A stretch of DNA of 64,000 nucleotides from an uncultured Nitrosomonas sp. (GTDB taxonomy: Bacteria > Pseudomonadota > Gammaproteobacteria > Burkholderiales > Nitrosomonadaceae), in the NCBI GenBank assembly GCA_949281375.1, contig CASDLT010000003.1, positions 1-64,000 of the forward strand, given 5' to 3'. Positions within the stretch are counted from its first letter, which is position 1; every line of letters begins with the position of its first letter. A model generated the notes under the pieces. That model had not been told where the DNA came from. It was given only the letters and a program-made list of their open reading frames with translations, and did no database searches. This document shows, piece after piece, positions 50,883-60,427 of this stretch. Both the position numbers and the translations under genes were made by a program.

Positions 50883-51905
50883 ATGAGCAAGATAATCGTT
50901 CTAAGTTTAGTATTGATGCTGACCTCACTCTGCGTCAGGGCGGATTATTTCAATACCGTTCGAACTGAAAAAATTTTCGGCATTTTCCTGACTGAAAGCG
51001 CCCAGATCGAAGAAGTTCACGCTCACAGCAATGCCTTCGGATTCTGGCCTCAAACTTTCGAGCAAATCACCGAATACCTCAACGTCAACAATAATCGATT
51101 GCTGCCCGTGATGAAAATCAATCATTTCCTGATGAATGGGGAGACGGGCATTTACCATGATGATGTCTCAGGAATCATCGCGGCGATAGAAAAATCTGAA
51201 TTACATGGACGAGACATCCTTTTTTCCATGGATGAACCATTGTGGAAAGTACGGATAGAATGCCTCATCAGAAACAAAACGGCTGCATGTGACGAAGTAA
51301 ACAATCGATATGCTCAGACACTCGTTACTTTAAACAGAGCCGTGCAAACTTTACGGCAACGATTCCCCGGCTCCGGCATCATACATTTAGAGGCTTGGAT
51401 TGAATTGGCTCTACAGAAAAAAGCATCTCCTGGAGATAACGTCATCATGCTCAATGATGCAGAATATGTTGGATTCATTTGTTATGGAGCTGTCCATCAC
51501 TGCGGATCTGAACTGGAGAGTTACCGGCATCAGATCGAATATGGCGAATGGGTGTGGGAAGCCATGATGACATTGGAAGCGAACAACCCCATTGGACGCA
51601 AATTAATGCTAGTGCCGGGCACATTCTTGGCTGAAGATGGTTTTGATAACATCAAGACACTATTGGAACAAATTGCATTCCATGCTTGGGCGTTTCAGCA
51701 ATCCGACAAAATCGGCGGATTTAGCGCTTTTTTGTGGGGAGATATGATCGAGGAAGGCAAATATTTTACCGGTGCGCGGAATATTGGCGCGGTAGCTAAT
51801 TTTCTCACACTCATTCCAAAACTCAATGGCATGCAGAATCTAACACTAGAACAATGGAAATGCCTTGCCGATCCAGACACTTGCAATTCGCTCACCATGC
51901 CTTGA
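50883..51905 (+). CDS. Secreted protein of unknown family, possible TIM-barrel hydrolase
   Basis: 340 residues with a Sec signal ending near VRA-DYF (about 21). I do not recognise the family. Eight hydrophobic strands appear in order (GIFLTES, NAFGFWPQ, LLPVMKINHF, ILFSMDEPLW, GIIHLEAWIEL, YVGFICYGAV, KLMLVPGTFL, GGFSAFLWGDM), as expected for a beta-alpha barrel. Acidic residues lie at strand ends (MDEP, HLEAW), as in glycosidases. This is inference. ATG is preceded by GGGGAGCA. It ends near greB (convergent). Confidence 0.6.
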   Translation: MSKIIVLSLVLMLTSLCVRADYFNTVRTEKIFGIFLTESAQIEEVHAHSNAFGFWPQTFEQITEYLNVNNNRLLPVMKINHFLMNGETGIYHDDVSGIIAAIEKSELHGRDILFSMDEPLWKVRIECLIRNKTAACDEVNNRYAQTLVTLNRAVQTLRQRFPGSGIIHLEAWIELALQKKASPGDNVIMLNDAEYVGFICYGAVHHCGSELESYRHQIEYGEWVWEAMMTLEANNPIGRKLMLVPGTFLAEDGFDNIKTLLEQIAFHAWAFQQSDKIGGFSAFLWGDMIEEGKYFTGARNIGAVANFLTLIPKLNGMQNLTLEQWKCLADPDTCNSLTMP

Positions 51906-51911
51906 CCGCAA

Positions 51912-52463
51912 TCATAATGTTGCATATCGAATCGCAATCACTTCAAGTTCTTCCTTTCCTCCCGGGGTATGCAACATCACCACATCGCCTTCGCGCGCCT
52001 TGAGCAGCGCCTTGGCCAATGGCGAAATCCAGCTGATATGACCACGACCCGGATCCGCCTCGTCCATTCCGACGATACTGTAGGTGTTTTCGTTGGCTTG
52101 CGCATCGCAAACCGTCACGGTCGCTCCAAAAAATACTTGATCGCATTCCCCGCGCAGCGCGGGATCGACCACCTCGGCGTTATCTAGTCGTTTGGATAAA
52201 AAACGCAACCGGCGATCAATCTCGCGCAGACGCCGCTTGCCATAGATATAATCGCCATTTTCCGAACGGTCGCCATTGGATGCCGCCCAAGTAATGGTTT
52301 TAACCAGCTCAGGGCGTTCCACTCTCCACAACTGATCAAATTCCTCCTTCAGGCGCTGGTAGCCTGCTGGCGTAATGTAGTTTTTCACGCCTTGCGGCAA
52401 TTTTGGGCTGCTGTCCGGCATGTCGTCATTGTCCTGGTCTTCTTTGGTAAATGCCTTGTTCAT
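51912..52463 (-). CDS. greB: Transcript cleavage factor GreB
   Basis: 183 residues from ATG 52463 (MNKAFTKEDQD). A frame to 52547 adds unconserved residues. The coiled-coil finger carries the acidic tip in SNGDRSENGDYIYGKRRLREIDR, typical of GreB. The C-terminal domain ends ISPLAKALLKAREGDVV. GreB stimulates RNA polymerase to cleave backtracked RNA. An acidic N-terminal tail of about 25 residues precedes the domain. Confidence 0.93.
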   Translation of the reverse strand: MNKAFTKEDQDNDDMPDSSPKLPQGVKNYITPAGYQRLKEEFDQLWRVERPELVKTITWAASNGDRSENGDYIYGKRRLREIDRRLRFLSKRLDNAEVVDPALRGECDQVFFGATVTVCDAQANENTYSIVGMDEADPGRGHISWISPLAKALLKAREGDVVMLHTPGGKEELEVIAIRYATL

Positions 52464-52657
52464 ACAGATCGGTACTCTCACGAAAATTATTACGATATCC
52501 GGCTTGAATGAATGGTTCAAGATGAACTGCTGAAATTCGCCCCTCAATTTACCTTAAGACATTGATCTAACTTAATTTATTTTAAGAAAAATTCAACCTC
52601 CCATCCGCTTTGCGCCAAGGGATGCGTCAGCCAGCAACTAAATTGCACTCATGGCAT

Positions 52658-52990
52658 TCAGAGGGAAATGCTGCTGGAAAACACATTGATCACCACGACA
52701 CCCGCTACGATCAGCGTTAATCCGATGATGGCAGGAAAATCCAGCGTTTGTCCGAGAAAAAGCCATCCACTTAGTGCAATCAGCACCACGCCGACTCCAG
52801 ACCAGATGGCGTATGCGACCCCGACAGGAATGGTGCGCAGTGTCAGCGATAAAAGATAGAACGCCACCATGTATCCCACTACAACGATGACCGATGGCCA
52901 CACCCGCGTAAATCCTTCGGCCGCTTTCAGGCATGATGTTGCGATTACTTCACTGACAATCGCTGCGGCAAGTATCAACCATTGTTGCAT
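52658..52990 (-). CDS. Small multidrug resistance (SMR) transporter
   Basis: 110 residues with four transmembrane helices. E14 (AAAIVSEVIATS) is the proton/substrate glutamate of EmrE-type proteins, and AIWSGVGVVLIALSGWLF and GQTLDFPAIIGLTLIV match the QacC/EmrE subgroup. Drug versus guanidinium specificity is not decided. A 98-codon frame in another register over the same region is a shadow. Confidence 0.9.
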   Translation of the reverse strand: MQQWLILAAAIVSEVIATSCLKAAEGFTRVWPSVIVVVGYMVAFYLLSLTLRTIPVGVAYAIWSGVGVVLIALSGWLFLGQTLDFPAIIGLTLIVAGVVVINVFSSSISL

Positions 52991-53008
52991 GCCGGTATTT
53001 TCCTCTGT

Positions 53009-53995
53009 TCAGCGCTGATTGGCAGCGCCTGGATGCAGCGCATCCATGATTTGATTGAAGGGTTCGTTTCGAAAGAAGTGGCTGATATTATCCGCCAACT
53101 GATCCAGCAAGCGCTGCCTGGATTCGCGGCTGGCCCAGGCAATATGCGGGGTCACGATGAGATTGGACGGTAGTTGCCGCAACAATTCATTATCCGCGCG
53201 AGGAGGCTCCTCTTGAATCACATCGATTGCAGCCCCGGCAATACGATGGTTATGCAAACAGTGCAGCAAGTCGGCTTCGTTCACCAACTGGCCCCGGGCA
53301 GTATTGATCAACAGCGCCGTCGGCTTCATGAGTTCAAATTCCCGGCGGCTGATCAGATCTTGTGTCTCCTGCGATAAAGGACAATGCAATGTAATGACAT
53401 CGGCTTCACGAATCACATCATCGAACGCCATCCGACCCGGGCGCGGCGCTTTGCCTTTATGATCCGCTATCAATACCTTCATGCCAAAAGCTTGAGCAAC
53501 CTCGGCCACTGCATAGCCGAGATTTCCACAGCCAATGATGCCGAGCGCTTTTCCAGACAGTTCCTGGATATCATAATCCAAAGGGCAAAAGAATCTGCTT
53601 GCCTGCCAGCCGTCATTTTTTACGAGGGCGTGATACTCGACAAAATGGCGCATCAGGTTCAGCATCAGCATGAATACATGCTGTACCACCGAAGGCGTAG
53701 CATAGCCACGCACGTTGCAAGCCGGCACCGCGCGTTCCGCTGCAGCCGCAAGATCGATATTGTTATAACCGGTCGCCGCCACGCAAATCAACTTCAAATG
53801 CTTCGCCGCAACGATCGCTTCGCGCCCGACATATACTTTATTGCTGACGATCACGTCGGCGTCTTGAATACGCTCCAGCACTTCCTGTTCTGACGAATCA
53901 TAAAAATACTGCCAGGGCGTGATGGCCCGCTCAAGCGATTTACAATCCAAATCACCGCGGTTTACGGAACCGAAATCAAGAAAAACTGCACGCAC
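53009..53995 (-). CDS. D-2-hydroxyacid dehydrogenase (hydroxypyruvate/glycerate reductase type)
   Basis: 328 residues starting at GTG 53993-53995, with AGGAGG a few bases upstream supporting it. NAD loop GIIGCGNLGYAVAEVAQ, catalytic Arg in NTARGQLVNEADLL, Glu in VIQEEPPR and His in TPHIAWASRESR. Closest in pattern to glycerate dehydrogenase (HprA). Other D-2-hydroxyacids are possible. The last codons are 17 bases from the SMR gene, same strand. Confidence 0.88.
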   Translation of the reverse strand: MRAVFLDFGSVNRGDLDCKSLERAITPWQYFYDSSEQEVLERIQDADVIVSNKVYVGREAIVAAKHLKLICVAATGYNNIDLAAAAERAVPACNVRGYATPSVVQHVFMLMLNLMRHFVEYHALVKNDGWQASRFFCPLDYDIQELSGKALGIIGCGNLGYAVAEVAQAFGMKVLIADHKGKAPRPGRMAFDDVIREADVITLHCPLSQETQDLISRREFELMKPTALLINTARGQLVNEADLLHCLHNHRIAGAAIDVIQEEPPRADNELLRQLPSNLIVTPHIAWASRESRQRLLDQLADNISHFFRNEPFNQIMDALHPGAANQR

Positions 53996-54058
53996 CTTAC
54001 CCTCCTGTCATGACCGAAAATCATACCATAAGGCGCAAGCTGCTTCCTTGTAAGGAAA

Positions 54059-55240
54059 TTACTTGGCAATCGTGATACTAGGCACGCCGACGCGCGGAAT
54101 ATCTGTGACAGTCATCTGAAACAGGAGAAACAATAACTGAAACGCATCGCGATTCCAGCGGGCGTAGGGGCCGGTAGTTTTCACCGCATAGAACCGGTCA
54201 TTCCAACGGACGGAAATATCCGCCTCTGACGGCGGCAGCTGCGAAACTGCCAGTTCCATTGTTAAGTCAGGATTTTCATTGTTCAGAATTGGCGGTGTTC
54301 TGACATCTTTATCGACATGATAGCCTGCTTCGGCGCCGAGTCCCTTGCCCAGGAAACCAAGAATCGCATGAAAACTCCTGAGCCGGAAAACCCCTCGCAT
54401 CGGCCATTCACCGCCATACTGACCAGCGCGGATATCAAATGCGACATCGCTGACATCCCAGTCATCGGCCATATCGTTCAATTGATTGCGCTCTTCATCG
54501 GACAACAGACCCGGATCGTAATTGGTGATCAGAATCGGTCCGGTGGTGTGCTTGCGTAGCGTATACGTATCGCTGGCCAGATCGTGACGCACGGTAAATT
54601 CTTTTTGCAATGCCTGAAAACCTTCCGCTTCGATGGCACGTGCAGGAATGGTCCACGTATAAATGAGGGGCAATGGCTCAGCATAGAGTCTGTTGTCATC
54701 CTGAATGGCCGACAAGTGCAGCACGACTCGCCGGAACATCTCGTAGTTGGCCTTATCACGCGGACTGTTGCGGTAAATCTGATAGTGCGGGGATTGGAAC
54801 AGACGTACCTCCTGCGCCATCATCCGCAACAGTAAATCGACATCGTAACGCTGCCGCAATAACAAGGTCAGTTTGCTCTGCGGAAAGGGCGTCAGTAAAC
54901 GCTGAGTAAAATCATCTCCTTCGATCGGAACGATGCTGATCGTTGGATTTTCAGCGAACGTGCCGCCAAAGATCGGCATGATCGATGCGCCTGCAAGCCC
55001 GCCTGGCGAAGGCATCGCACCTGCGTTGGCCTGAAAACTGAACGTCGCTGCAATATTGGATACGCCGGTAAAGTGAATCGGCTGACGATGGTATGCGCGC
55101 GCAATATTAATCAGCAACTGCTGCGACAACGCATCGGTTACGGCATCATCGTAAGCAATGACGGCCCGGTTCAACGCGATCGGTGACACGCAGCCTGCAA
55201 GCAGAATTACCATTAGCAGGCACAGCAGCATTCTGTGCAT
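54059..55240 (-). CDS. Lipoprotein of unknown function
   Basis: 393 residues from ATG 55240 (MHRMLLCLLMVILLAGCVSP), lipobox LAGC. A frame to 55336 would overlap the signalling gene and is rejected. The mature protein begins IALNRAVIAYDDAVTDALSQ, has a low-complexity Gly/Pro/Ala stretch (NAGAMPSPGGLAGA) and an RWNDRFYAVK-type end. No known domain is recognised. It starts seven bases after the stop of the GGDEF-EAL gene on the same strand, so the two are probably co-transcribed. Confidence 0.7.
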   Translation of the reverse strand: MHRMLLCLLMVILLAGCVSPIALNRAVIAYDDAVTDALSQQLLINIARAYHRQPIHFTGVSNIAATFSFQANAGAMPSPGGLAGASIMPIFGGTFAENPTISIVPIEGDDFTQRLLTPFPQSKLTLLLRQRYDVDLLLRMMAQEVRLFQSPHYQIYRNSPRDKANYEMFRRVVLHLSAIQDDNRLYAEPLPLIYTWTIPARAIEAEGFQALQKEFTVRHDLASDTYTLRKHTTGPILITNYDPGLLSDEERNQLNDMADDWDVSDVAFDIRAGQYGGEWPMRGVFRLRSFHAILGFLGKGLGAEAGYHVDKDVRTPPILNNENPDLTMELAVSQLPPSEADISVRWNDRFYAVKTTGPYARWNRDAFQLLFLLFQMTVTDIPRVGVPSITIAK

Positions 55241-55247
55241 AGTTGAG

Positions 55248-58200
55248 CTAGGCAATGAGTCGGTGCCCCTGCTCAACCAGCAATTTTTCAAATGCTTTCC
55301 CCTTGATGGCTTCAGAATATAAAAATCCCTGCACATAATCGCAGCCGAACTGCGTCAGCAGGTCCTGCTGTTCCTTCGTCTCGACCCCTTCGGCAATCGT
55401 CTTGATGTCCAGTTTGTGCGCCATTACAATAATGGCTTCCACCAGGGTACGGTCAGTTTCGCTGTCGATCAGTTGATTGATGAAAGAATGGTCGATCTTG
55501 AGATAATCAATATCGAATTTCTTCAAGTAAGAAAGCGATGAAAAACCGGTGCCGAAGTCATCGATCGACACTTCGATGCCATTATTCCGAAACTCCAGCA
55601 GATATTCCTGCACCACCGACGAATCTTTCAACAACACGCCCTCGGTAATTTCCACATTCAAGCAACTGCCGGGCAGTCCCAATTCGGTCAGTTTTCCGAT
55701 CCAGTTGAATTTATTCATGAACTTGAACTGAACCGGCGACATGTTGACGCTGATCTGGATGATGTGACCAAACCGTTTCTGCCACTGATGGATAAACGAG
55801 ATCGATTGCTTGAACACCAGTTCGCCGATATCCAGAATCAGACCACTCTCTTCCGCCAACGGAATGAATGTTGCCGGACTGATCATGCCGCGGCGCGGGT
55901 GTTTCCAGCGCACCAGCGCTTCTGCTTTGATCATGTGGCCAGTGGGCAATTCCAGGATTGGCTGATAGTAGACATGCAATTCCGAGCGTGCGATCGCCTG
56001 TCGTAAATCATGAATCAGAACCATTTTTTCATGCGCTTGTTGCTGCATGGAATGCGTGAAATGGCAAAACCGGTTGCGCCCTTCCTGCTTGGCCGCATAC
56101 ATGGCCTGATCGGCATGTTTCATCAAGCTTTTCATATCCGCGCCATCCTGCGGATAAAAGACGATGCCGATGCTGGTGGAGATGTAGTAGTTGGTACGGT
56201 TCTGATTGAAATTGAATGGCTTGTTCAATTGCACAATGATTTGCTGTGCCATGGTTTCTACACGTTCATGATCCACTGATTCCGATAGAATGACCGCGAA
56301 TTCGTCACCTCCCAGGCGCGCTACGGTATCGCTATCGGTCACGCATGATTTCACCCGGATGGCAACTTCGCGCAATAAATCATCGCCTTTATCATGCCCC
56401 AAGGTATCGTTGATATCCTTGAAATGATCCAAATCCAGAAACAGCATGGCCAAGGTCACACCGCTGCGGCGCGATTTCTTAATCTTCGTTTCCAGACGCT
56501 CTTTGAACAGGTTACGATTGGGTAACCCCGTCAATTGATCGTAATTGGCCTGCAACAAAATCAGCTCGTCATTTTTCTTCTTCTCGGTGATGTCTGTAAA
56601 CTGCGATACATGATAATGAATGCAGCCATCAGTATGCCGAATCACGCTGACGCTCAACCATTTGGCATGCACAGTACCATCCTTGCGCACATCCCAGATT
56701 TCACCCTGCCAATGATCCTCGTTGAGCAAGCGGCGGCGAATCTCTTGATAAAACTCATTGTCATGCCGTCCGGATCGAAATAGTTCGGGGCTTCTCCCCA
56801 GCACATCGGCGATTTCAAAGCCTGTCATGCGGGTAAACGCTGGATTGATTTGTATGATCAGATCATTCTCATCGGTTACCATGATGGCTTCATTACTCGA
56901 CTGATAAATCGCTGCGGCCAGACGCATCGAATCATCGGCCTGCTTCTGTCTGGTGTTATTGCGGTAAATCCCGAGCACACCAATGATCTCATGGTTTACG
57001 TTCAACAAAGGTACTTTGGAAGTCTCTATCCACATCGATTCTCCGGTAGCATTGTTGAGCGATTCTTCAAAAGACAGCTTGGGAACTCCAGAATCGATAA
57101 CCTGACGATCGTCAGCCCGGTAATGATCCGCCTGCTCCTTAGTCCAGCTTAGATCATAATCGGTCTTGCCAATGATGTCCTGCAGCGACGTGACCCCGGC
57201 ATCGCGAGCAAACATGAGATTACAGCCTAGATAGCGAGATTCCTTGTCTTTCCAAAAAATACGCACGGGTGCGGTATCGATGATCGTTTTGAGCAAATAA
57301 CGCGATTCCGCCAGTTCGGCTTCTTTCTTTTTCTGGTCGGTAATATCGGTGATCGTACCCACATATCCCTGGACATTGCCATTCTGATCGCGCTCCGCCT
57401 GGGCATGCCCCAGAATCCAGGTAATCACTTTCTCTCTGGTCTGGAAACGGTACTCTGAAATGAACTGCCGCTGATATTGCACCGCCCTGCCCCATTCATT
57501 CATGACGCGCTCGCGATCTTCGGGATAGATGGCGGTAACCCAGCCAGAATCAAGCGCCGTTTCTGCATCCATTCCCGCGATCAAGCACCAGCGTTCATTG
57601 ACATACAGGCACTTGCCAGTCTCATCGGTTCGAAAAATACCCACGGGCGCGACTTCCGTGAGGCTGCGAAACAACTGCTCGTTATTACGCAATGCTATCT
57701 CCATGTGCTTCTGCCGGGTTATATCGACAAGCACCCCACGCCAGCATGTGCTGCCGTCCTTGTCCCGTCGCGGAATCGAGTAGCCGCGTAGCCATTTCTC
57801 GCCACGTGGCGTCGTGACGGGATACTCATGCGACCAGGTAAGTAAATGCTTCATCGACTGCATAATCGAAGCATCAAGCTCGGCCATTGCATCTGGGTGA
57901 ATCTGTTTGAACATGACGCCGACGTCGTCCATGCAATCCATTGCGGAAATTCCGGTCAAACTGGCGATACCCTCGCTCATAAAGGGCAACGAACGGCTTC
58001 CATGGGCGTCGATGCAGAACTCATACACCGCGCCGGGTATGCTGGCGATGAAATCCCGGAACCGTTTTTCGCTCATCCTCAGTTCCTGCGTACGCTGCGC
58101 CACCGCATGTTCAAGCGTTTGGTTGAGCACGCGTATTTCGTTCTCCGCCGCCTTACGTTCCGTGATATTGCGAAAAATTCCGCGAGTCGCGATGGGTATG

Positions 58201-58574
58201 CCATTGACGGAATAGAGACTGACATTGCCTTCCACGATGATCACACGTCCATCCTTGGTCAGAAAAGGCACTTCCATGAGACCTAAATTCTCCCCGGCCA
58301 TGACGCGCTGCATGATTTGAAGACAATTCGCGTGGTGATCGGGATGGATAATGCTGAAAATCGTCAACGCGGCCAAATCGTCGGGTGCATAGCCGAGCAG
58401 CTCACGCCAGGCACGATTGACAAACAAAAACCGGCCATCCGGTGTCACGCTCTGGATCAAATCGTTGACGCCATCGAACAATTCTCTGAGTTGTTGATCA
58501 CTTAAGATCGTGGAAATCGGAATTGTCGTGCTCTCGCTGGAAGGTTCTTTCGAAGTGGCTTTATCGTTAATCAT
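55248..58574 (-). CDS. Multi-PAS GGDEF-EAL protein (cyclic di-GMP turnover)
   Basis: 1108 residues without clear membrane segments. About five PAS/PAC sensor domains occupy roughly 28-680 (for example ELFDGVNDLIQSVTPDGRF and YVGTITDITDQKKKEAELAE). GGDEF (about 690-850) has intact GGDEF but no Arg for an RxxD I-site before it. The EAL domain (about 865-1105) has EALVRWKHP, DDFGTGFSSLSYLKKFDID, IAEGVETKEQ and VQGFLYSEAI, consistent with an active phosphodiesterase. The net output is uncertain. Followed by a lipoprotein gene. Confidence 0.92.
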   Translation of the reverse strand: MINDKATSKEPSSESTTIPISTILSDQQLRELFDGVNDLIQSVTPDGRFLFVNRAWRELLGYAPDDLAALTIFSIIHPDHHANCLQIMQRVMAGENLGLMEVPFLTKDGRVIIVEGNVSLYSVNGIPIATRGIFRNITERKAAENEIRVLNQTLEHAVAQRTQELRMSEKRFRDFIASIPGAVYEFCIDAHGSRSLPFMSEGIASLTGISAMDCMDDVGVMFKQIHPDAMAELDASIMQSMKHLLTWSHEYPVTTPRGEKWLRGYSIPRRDKDGSTCWRGVLVDITRQKHMEIALRNNEQLFRSLTEVAPVGIFRTDETGKCLYVNERWCLIAGMDAETALDSGWVTAIYPEDRERVMNEWGRAVQYQRQFISEYRFQTREKVITWILGHAQAERDQNGNVQGYVGTITDITDQKKKEAELAESRYLLKTIIDTAPVRIFWKDKESRYLGCNLMFARDAGVTSLQDIIGKTDYDLSWTKEQADHYRADDRQVIDSGVPKLSFEESLNNATGESMWIETSKVPLLNVNHEIIGVLGIYRNNTRQKQADDSMRLAAAIYQSSNEAIMVTDENDLIIQINPAFTRMTGFEIADVLGRSPELFRSGRHDNEFYQEIRRRLLNEDHWQGEIWDVRKDGTVHAKWLSVSVIRHTDGCIHYHVSQFTDITEKKKNDELILLQANYDQLTGLPNRNLFKERLETKIKKSRRSGVTLAMLFLDLDHFKDINDTLGHDKGDDLLREVAIRVKSCVTDSDTVARLGGDEFAVILSESVDHERVETMAQQIIVQLNKPFNFNQNRTNYYISTSIGIVFYPQDGADMKSLMKHADQAMYAAKQEGRNRFCHFTHSMQQQAHEKMVLIHDLRQAIARSELHVYYQPILELPTGHMIKAEALVRWKHPRRGMISPATFIPLAEESGLILDIGELVFKQSISFIHQWQKRFGHIIQISVNMSPVQFKFMNKFNWIGKLTELGLPGSCLNVEITEGVLLKDSSVVQEYLLEFRNNGIEVSIDDFGTGFSSLSYLKKFDIDYLKIDHSFINQLIDSETDRTLVEAIIVMAHKLDIKTIAEGVETKEQQDLLTQFGCDYVQGFLYSEAIKGKAFEKLLVEQGHRLIA

Positions 58575-59027
58575 GGAAGGGTTTGACGATGATTTTCGTA
58601 AACCCCGAATACGACTGTACTCGCCATCTTAGCCTGAGCTTCCCTCAACGTGCGTTTTAATTCAAGCATGTCTCATCCCGGCATTATCTTTCAGAGATTT
58701 GATTTTAATCTAAAATACAGAAGCCTAAAAAAATTTATGCATGAGGTGTAATTTTAAAGCAACACATCTGTGCTCACCCGTTTCTGCGTTGACATTTATG
58801 GCCAATCACTTCCCTTCCCTGCAAGCAATCACCTAAAACAGTTCATCTTCCGCAATGCTTAAGTTATAACCAAAATTCCAGCAGAACAACAGGTTGGCAA
58901 AAAGGTATTGAGTCAGTGAAAGACATAGAGCATACTAGCGCGCGTGATTAATTTAGTTCGACTAATCCACTAACAATACCCAGCGCCCAGCGGCATTATT
59001 TCCATTTGTTTTTTCACAGGCATTTTC
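58575..59027. other. Divergent spacer upstream of sdaA
   Basis: About 450 bases with no gene. On the plus strand TTGAGT (58908-58913) and CATACT (58931-58936), spaced 17 bases, form a weak candidate sdaA promoter. No glycine riboswitch or other leader RNA is recognised. Confidence 0.4.
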
Positions 59028-60407
59028 ATGTTCATCAGCGTTCTTGATCTTTTTAAAATAGGCATTGGCCCGTCCAGCTCGCACACGATGGGGCCGATGG
59101 TGGCCGCGAAAGATTTCCGTGATCGAATACAGGCGTTTCTGATCAACCATCCTGTGCCACCTTTCCTGCATGTTCGATGTACCTTGCGAGGATCCCTGGC
59201 GTTCACAGGCAAGGGACACGCCACCGACCGCGCCGTAACCTTGGGAATGCATCGTTACACGCCGCTGGCATTGGCCAAATTGGATGTGAACGAATTGTTT
59301 CAGAAGTTATGGTTACAAACCACCCTTCAGATCGATGATAGCATCGTCATTCACTTCAATCCCGCAGAAGATATCATTTTCGATCGCGGAGATCCGCTGC
59401 CGGAACATCCAAATGGCATGATTTTCCAGTTACTGGATGGTACGGGCAAGACACTGCTCACGGAAACCTACTTTTCGATTGGCGGCGGTTTCATCAATAC
59501 CCTGGCCGAGATTGGCCAATTGGTCGCTCCGATCAAGATGGAAGTCGCAAGTTCTTGCGGTTTTCCGTTTGATTGCGCCAATCAGATGATGAAAATGTCC
59601 GCTGACAGCGGCTTATCGATTGCTGCGATGAAACGCAGCAACGAACTAGAACGCATGAACGACCAAGCGCTCAACGAAGGACTCGATGCGCTGTGGGAAG
59701 CCATGCGAACCTGCCTTGAAAAAGGTCTGGTGGCGGAAGGTCGTTTGCCAGGCGGGCTCAATATCAAACGCCGCGCCCATGCGCTATATCTGCAATTGCA
59801 GAGCCATCCCGAAAAAGCCACCCTGAATGACTGGCTATGCGCGTATGCGATGGCGGTCAACGAGGAGAACGCAGCGGGTCACATGGTCGTGACGGCTCCC
59901 ACGAATGGCGCAGCGGGTGTGATCCCGGCAGTGATCTATTACGCCGTCAAGCATGAAGGCGCAACGCAGGAGCAGGTGCGTGATTTCTTACTGGTGGCTG
60001 GCGCCATCGGCGGCTTGATCAAACATAATAGCTCGATTTCCGGTGCCGAAGTGGGTTGCCAGGGCGAAGTCGGCTCGGCATCGGCAATGGCGGCGGCAGG
60101 CCTGTGCGCCATCAAAGGGGGCACCACCGCGCAAATCGAGAATGCAGCCGAAATTGCGCTGGAACATCATCTCGGCATGACGTGTGATCCGGTCGGCAGC
60201 CTGGTCCAAGTTCCCTGCATCGAGCGTAATGGATTTGGCGCCATCAAAGCATACACTGCGGCATCACTTGCAATCCGCGGCGATGGCCAGCATTTCATGT
60301 CGCTCGACAATTGCATCGCCGCCATGAAACAGACTGGTCTGGAAATGTCGATCAAATTCAAGGAAACTTCACTCGGAGGTTTGGCGGTCAGCATCACCGA
60401 ATGTTGA
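59028..60407 (+). CDS. sdaA: L-serine dehydratase (iron-sulfur)
   Basis: 459 residues, single-chain type. Deaminates serine to pyruvate using a [4Fe-4S] cluster. The beta domain begins DLFKIGIGPSSSHTMGP. The cluster cysteines are in EVGCQGEVGS, MTCDPVG and QVPCIERNG. It ends in a terminal Cys (ITEC), which in the Legionella enzyme occupies the active site as a fourth iron ligand. The start is chosen by conservation; the ribosome site (CAGG) is weak. Confidence 0.96.
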   Translation: MFISVLDLFKIGIGPSSSHTMGPMVAAKDFRDRIQAFLINHPVPPFLHVRCTLRGSLAFTGKGHATDRAVTLGMHRYTPLALAKLDVNELFQKLWLQTTLQIDDSIVIHFNPAEDIIFDRGDPLPEHPNGMIFQLLDGTGKTLLTETYFSIGGGFINTLAEIGQLVAPIKMEVASSCGFPFDCANQMMKMSADSGLSIAAMKRSNELERMNDQALNEGLDALWEAMRTCLEKGLVAEGRLPGGLNIKRRAHALYLQLQSHPEKATLNDWLCAYAMAVNEENAAGHMVVTAPTNGAAGVIPAVIYYAVKHEGATQEQVRDFLLVAGAIGGLIKHNSSISGAEVGCQGEVGSASAMAAAGLCAIKGGTTAQIENAAEIALEHHLGMTCDPVGSLVQVPCIERNGFGAIKAYTAASLAIRGDGQHFMSLDNCIAAMKQTGLEMSIKFKETSLGGLAVSITEC

Positions 60408-60427
60408 TAATGATGGGCACGATTCGG

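Noticed and set aside
52638..52934. Second frame over the SMR gene
   Set aside because: The 52658-52990 frame has four membrane helices and the key Glu. The other is its shadow.
58575..59027. Glycine riboswitch upstream of sdaA
   Set aside because: No conserved glycine-aptamer core sequence seen in the leader.
58962..59252. Minus-strand frames over the sdaA start
   Set aside because: They overlap the conserved sdaA N terminus and have no domain.
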